From positions 1 through 9,072 of the forward strand of contig CANFIE010000137.1 in the NCBI GenBank assembly GCA_947446625.1: a stretch of DNA of 9,072 nucleotides. The letters are read 5' to 3'. Positions 6,279 through 9,072 of this stretch are shown here, piece after piece. The notes beneath the pieces were generated by a model, which saw only the letters and a list, made by a program, of their open reading frames with translations, did no database searches and was not told the DNA's origin. The DNA is from Acetobacteraceae bacterium (GTDB taxonomy: Bacteria > Pseudomonadota > Alphaproteobacteria > Acetobacterales > Acetobacteraceae). The position numbers and the translations under genes are program-made. Position 1 is the first letter of the stretch; each line of letters starts with the position of its first letter.

Positions 6279-7367
6279 ATGCAAATCACCCCCGAGGCCG
6301 GTGGCCTGCGGCTGAGCTTCGCCGGCGCCCTCGCCACCGCCGAGGTGGCGACGCTGTGGGCCGAGGCCACCACCCGCGCCCGGGGCGCCAACCCGCTGCG
6401 GCTGGACCTCACCAAGCTGGAAAGCCTGGACAGCGCCGGCGCCGTGCTGCTGCTGCAGTTGGAAACCCTGGCGGCCAAAACCGAATGGCTGGCGCCCAGC
6501 GCCACGGTGCAGGCCATGCTGGCGCGCACCCGCGCCGCCCTGGCCGCGCCACAACCCGCCGCCCCGCCACCGCCGCTGCCAACGCTGGGGCAGATCGGCC
6601 AGGCGGTGATGCATGGTGGCGACGGCATCATCACCCGCCTGGCCTTCCTGGGCGAGATTGTCGTCTCCACCCTTGGCGTTCTGCGGGTGCCGCGCCGCTT
6701 CCGCTTCCGCGAATTGCTGCGCCACCTGGACGAAGCCGGGCTTGGCGCCTTTGGCCTGACCGTGCTGCTCGGCGTGCTGCTGGGCATGATTTTGGCCTAC
6801 CAATCCTCCGCCCCCATGCGCCGCTTCGGCGCCGAGAGCTTCATCCCCAACCTCGTCGGCATCTCGCTGCTGCGCGAACTCGGCCCGCTGATGGCCGCCG
6901 TCATCCTCGCCGGCCGCACCGGCTCCTCCTACGCCGCCGAGATCGGCACCATGGTGGTGAATGAGGAAGTGGATGCGCTGCGCGTCATGGGCATAGACCC
7001 TGCCGCCTGGCTGGTGCTGCCGCGCGTGCTGGGGGCCATGCTGGTCATGCCCATCCTGGCGCTGCTGCTGGACCTGTCCGGCCTGCTCGGCATGGGCCTG
7101 GTGATGGATACACTCGGCTTTCCGCCGTCCAGCGTGCAGGCGGCGCTGGAACGCTCGCTGCGGATGAAGGACCTCATCGGCGGGCTGTTCAAGGCGGCCA
7201 TCTTCGGCATCACCATCGGCCTCATTGGCTGCCGCGCCGGCCTGGCCGCCGGCCGCGGCCCGCGTGCGGTGGGAGACGCCGCCACCTCGGCCGTGGTCGG
7301 CGGCATCGTCGCCACGGTTATCCTGGATGGCATCTTCGCCGTGCTGTTCCACCGGGCGGGCTGGTAA
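6279..7367 (+). CDS. mlaE: MlaE-family lipid ABC transporter permease with N-terminal STAS domain
   Basis: This is the inner-membrane permease of an Mla-type (MCE) phospholipid transporter. It is a fusion of two proteins that are separate in E. coli. Residues about 1-87 form a STAS domain like MlaB, with LDLTKLESLDSAGAVLLLQL; Asp51-Ser52 occupy the place of the DT/DS pair that is conserved in MlaB proteins. A Pro/Ala-rich linker (about 88-103) leads to the MlaE domain. That contains an amphipathic stretch, a first membrane helix near 154-176, and the diagnostic cytoplasmic block RELGPLMAAVILAGRTGSS then EIGTMVVNEEVDALRVMGIDP (about 199-241), followed by further hydrophobic helices (VLGAMLVMPILALLLDLSG; the GLFKAAIFGITIGLIG region; GIVATVILDGIFAVLF). 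Length is 362 residues from the ATG at 6279; a GTG two codons upstream (6273) is equally possible and neither has a good ribosome site. The stop shares one base with the mlaF start (TAATG). Family membership is secure; the cargo is inferred to be phospholipid. Confidence 0.94.
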   Translation: MQITPEAGGLRLSFAGALATAEVATLWAEATTRARGANPLRLDLTKLESLDSAGAVLLLQLETLAAKTEWLAPSATVQAMLARTRAALAAPQPAAPPPPLPTLGQIGQAVMHGGDGIITRLAFLGEIVVSTLGVLRVPRRFRFRELLRHLDEAGLGAFGLTVLLGVLLGMILAYQSSAPMRRFGAESFIPNLVGISLLRELGPLMAAVILAGRTGSSYAAEIGTMVVNEEVDALRVMGIDPAAWLVLPRVLGAMLVMPILALLLDLSGLLGMGLVMDTLGFPPSSVQAALERSLRMKDLIGGLFKAAIFGITIGLIGCRAGLAAGRGPRAVGDAATSAVVGGIVATVILDGIFAVLFHRAGW

Positions 7368-8140
7368 TGGCTGGCACCACCGCGGCCCCCACCGCCCCGC
7401 CGGTCATCCAGGGGCATGACCTGGCCGCCGAATTTGGTGGCCGCACTATTTTCCAGCACCTCAACTTCAACGTCCGGCGCGGCGAGATCTTCGTCATCCT
7501 CGGCGGCTCCGGCTGCGGCAAATCCACCCTGCTGAAGCAGCTCATCGGCCTGCTGCCGCCCAGCGCCGGCCAGGCCGAGGTGCTGGGCCAGGATATCCAC
7601 GCCCTGGCCGCCGCGCCGCGCCGCGCCCTGCTGCAACGCATCGGCGTCATGTTCCAGTCCGGCGCGCTGTTCGGCAGCCAGACCCTGGCCGAGAATGTCA
7701 TGGTGCCGCTGGAGGAACATACCCGGCTGCCCGCCGCCGCCCGCCGCCTGCTGGCCCGCGCCAAGCTGGGGCTGGTGGGGCTGAGCGACGCCGCCGACCG
7801 GCTGCCCGCCGAGATCAGCGGCGGCATGGCCAAGCGCGCCGGCATTGCCCGCGCCATGGCGCTGGACCCCGAGATTCTGTTCCTCGACGAACCCTCGGCC
7901 GGGCTTGATCCCATCACCTCGGCCGAGCTGGACGCGCTGATCCGCCAACTGGCCCGCGACCTTGGCACCACCTTCGTCGTGGTCACCCACGAACTCGCCT
8001 CCATCCTGGCGATCGGTGACCGCTGCATCATGCTGGACAAGGACGCCCAGGGCATGATCGCCGAGGGCGACCCGCGCGACTTGCGCGACAACAGCACCCA
8101 CCCCACCGTGCGGGCGTTTTTCCGCAGAGAGGCCAAATGA
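7367..8140 (+). CDS. mlaF: MlaF-family ATP-binding protein of the lipid transporter
   Basis: This cytoplasmic ATPase powers the MlaE/MlaD complex. It is 257 residues with every ABC motif: Walker A GGSGCGKST (Lys52), Q-loop VMFQSGALF (Gln97), signature ISGGMAKRAG (151-154 region), Walker B ILFLDEPSAGLDP (Asp174, Glu175), and H-loop VVTHEL (His208). The signature with Met after SGG, and the SGALF stretch after the Q-loop, are typical of the MlaF/Mkl branch rather than of general importers. The ATG overlaps the mlaE stop by one base and the TGA overlaps the mlaD start by four, so the three proteins are made together. The C-terminus (THPTVRAFF) also matches the end usual in MlaF proteins. Confidence 0.95.
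   Translation: MAGTTAAPTAPPVIQGHDLAAEFGGRTIFQHLNFNVRRGEIFVILGGSGCGKSTLLKQLIGLLPPSAGQAEVLGQDIHALAAAPRRALLQRIGVMFQSGALFGSQTLAENVMVPLEEHTRLPAAARRLLARAKLGLVGLSDAADRLPAEISGGMAKRAGIARAMALDPEILFLDEPSAGLDPITSAELDALIRQLARDLGTTFVVVTHELASILAIGDRCIMLDKDAQGMIAEGDPRDLRDNSTHPTVRAFFRREAK
8126..8132 (+). promoter_or_regulatory. Shine-Dalgarno site of the MCE protein gene
   Basis: AGAGAGG lies four bases before the ATG at 8137, within the last codons of mlaF. Together with the ATGA overlap it fixes the start of the MCE gene. Confidence 0.6.
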
Positions 8141-9072
8141 CCCCGCAACGCAGGCTTTATGCCCGGGTGGGCATGCTGGTGTTGGCCGGCTTCCTGCTGG
8201 CCGCCGGCTTCGTCGTCTTCCTCACCGCCAATATCTTCGGCGCCCGGGTGGTGATCTATGAAACCTATATCCGGGAATCGGTGCAGGGGCTGGACCTTGG
8301 CGCCCCGGTGAAGTTCCGTGGCGTGGCGCTCGGCCATGTCACCGAAATCGGGCTGGTTTCCGCCACTTATCCCGCCCCGGCCGACCAATCCTTCGTTGAT
8401 GCCTTCCAACTGGTGCTGGTGCGCTTCGACCTGGACCTTGAACGCCTGCAGGATGGCGTGCCTGACCTGCGGGAAGCCATCGACCATGGCCTGCGCGTGC
8501 GCCTGGCCAGCCAGGGGCTGACCGGGCTGGCCTATCTGGAAATGGATTTCCTGCCGGCCCAGCGCTTCCCGGTGGTGCCGCCGCCCTGGCGCGCCGAATA
8601 TGGCTGGGTGCCCTCGGTGCCCTCCACCGTGGCGCAGGTGCAGAATGCGGCGCAGGTGCTGCTCTCGCGCCTGGAGAATATCGACTTCGCCGAGGTGTTC
8701 CGCGACGTGGCCAGCCTGACCGAGGCGGTGCGCCACCAGGTGAGCGAGGGCGACCTGGCGCAGACCCTGTCGCAGGCCGCCATTCTGATGCGCCGGCTGA
8801 ACGAGCCTGGCCCCGATGGCGCCGACTTGGCCGGGTTGGTGGCCGAGTTGCGCGGCATGGCCACCGAGGCACGCGGCCTGCTGGCCGGGCGCGAATTGCG
8901 CGGCGCCATTGCCAATGCCGGCGCGGCCGGGGCCGAGATTCGCAACGCCGCCGCCCGGCTGCCCGCCAGCCTGGCCACGTTGGAAGCCACGCTGCGCACC
9001 GCCCGCGGCGCCACCGGCGATTTGCAGGCCGATCTGGCGCCCATTCTGCGCGACCTGCGCAGCACCGTGGCC
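8137..9072 (+). CDS. mlaD: MlaD-like MCE-domain lipid-binding protein, C-terminus cut by window edge
   Basis: This is the membrane-anchored periplasmic component that receives or hands over lipid in an Mla-type transporter. The frame is open for 312 codons to the right edge. A short basic N-terminus (MTPQRRLYARVG) precedes one membrane helix at about 11-30. An MCE domain follows at about 38-140, with ESVQGLDLGAPVKFRGVALG and VTEIGLV at its start and GLRVRLASQGLTGLAYLEMDF at its end. About 17 residues between VTEIGLV and the next strand look like an inserted loop. From about 160 onward the sequence is Ala/Leu/Arg-rich and probably helical throughout, ending inside another such stretch. E. coli MlaD is 183 residues, so this protein is far longer and may build an extended helical bundle or tunnel. 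The start overlaps the mlaF stop by four bases (ATGA). A PqiC/DUF330-like lipoprotein gene is a common next neighbour in alphaproteobacteria, but lies outside the view. Confidence 0.92.
   Translation, partial: MTPQRRLYARVGMLVLAGFLLAAGFVVFLTANIFGARVVIYETYIRESVQGLDLGAPVKFRGVALGHVTEIGLVSATYPAPADQSFVDAFQLVLVRFDLDLERLQDGVPDLREAIDHGLRVRLASQGLTGLAYLEMDFLPAQRFPVVPPPWRAEYGWVPSVPSTVAQVQNAAQVLLSRLENIDFAEVFRDVASLTEAVRHQVSEGDLAQTLSQAAILMRRLNEPGPDGADLAGLVAELRGMATEARGLLAGRELRGAIANAGAAGAEIRNAAARLPASLATLEATLRTARGATGDLQADLAPILRDLRSTVA

Noticed and set aside
4438..8736. Further long minus-strand frames (4438-5502, 5258-6787, 5994-7352, 6929-8101, 7318-8736)
   Set aside because: Each lies opposite a gene with full family motifs, and the products are compositionally biased and recognise no family. 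They result from high GC at the third codon position.

Overview
The window is a uniformly GC-rich, tightly packed stretch of ordinary bacterial chromosome. Codons end overwhelmingly in G or C, long stop-free shadow frames lie opposite every gene, and a Bug-type tripartite-tricarboxylate binding protein sits beside an Ldh-family dehydrogenase and a STAS-MlaE/MlaF/MlaD transporter. Together these suggest an alphaproteobacterium, most likely Acetobacteraceae (Roseomonas-like). That placement is inference from gene style, not from a marker gene. I see no mobile element, tRNA, rRNA or CRISPR array.

Region 1 (1-3268) holds a divergent pair. On the minus strand is the 5' part of a family 3 periplasmic solute-binding protein that runs off the left edge. 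On the plus strand is an 869-residue hybrid sensor histidine kinase: membrane-anchored periplasmic sensor, HisKA, HATPase and two receiver domains. Their 5' ends overlap on opposite strands, so each promoter must lie inside the other gene. A -35/-10-like element within the binding-protein gene would start the kinase mRNA almost at its ATG.

Region 2 (3401-5457) carries a tripartite tricarboxylate transporter (Bug family) periplasmic binding protein without its membrane partners, followed by an Ldh-family NAD(P)-dependent 2-hydroxyacid dehydrogenase. These could be uptake and first oxidation of one carboxylate, but the substrate cannot be read from the sequence.

Region 3 (5450-9072) starts with a SpoU/TrmH-family RNA 2'-O-methyltransferase. 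It opens with a TTG codon inside the end of the dehydrogenase gene. After a 49-55 base gap come the lipid transporter genes: an MlaE permease with a built-in N-terminal STAS (MlaB-like) domain, the MlaF ATPase, and an MlaD-like MCE protein that runs off the right edge. The last three are joined by 1- and 4-base overlaps and are surely co-translated. They form an inner-membrane ABC complex that moves lipids between the inner and outer membranes.

Two real genes are open at the window edges (1-687 minus and 8137-9072 plus). No gene-free stretch exceeds about 130 bases. I found no convincing new system; the most noteworthy points are the overlapping divergent 5' ends with a possibly leaderless kinase mRNA, and the unusually long MlaD-like protein.
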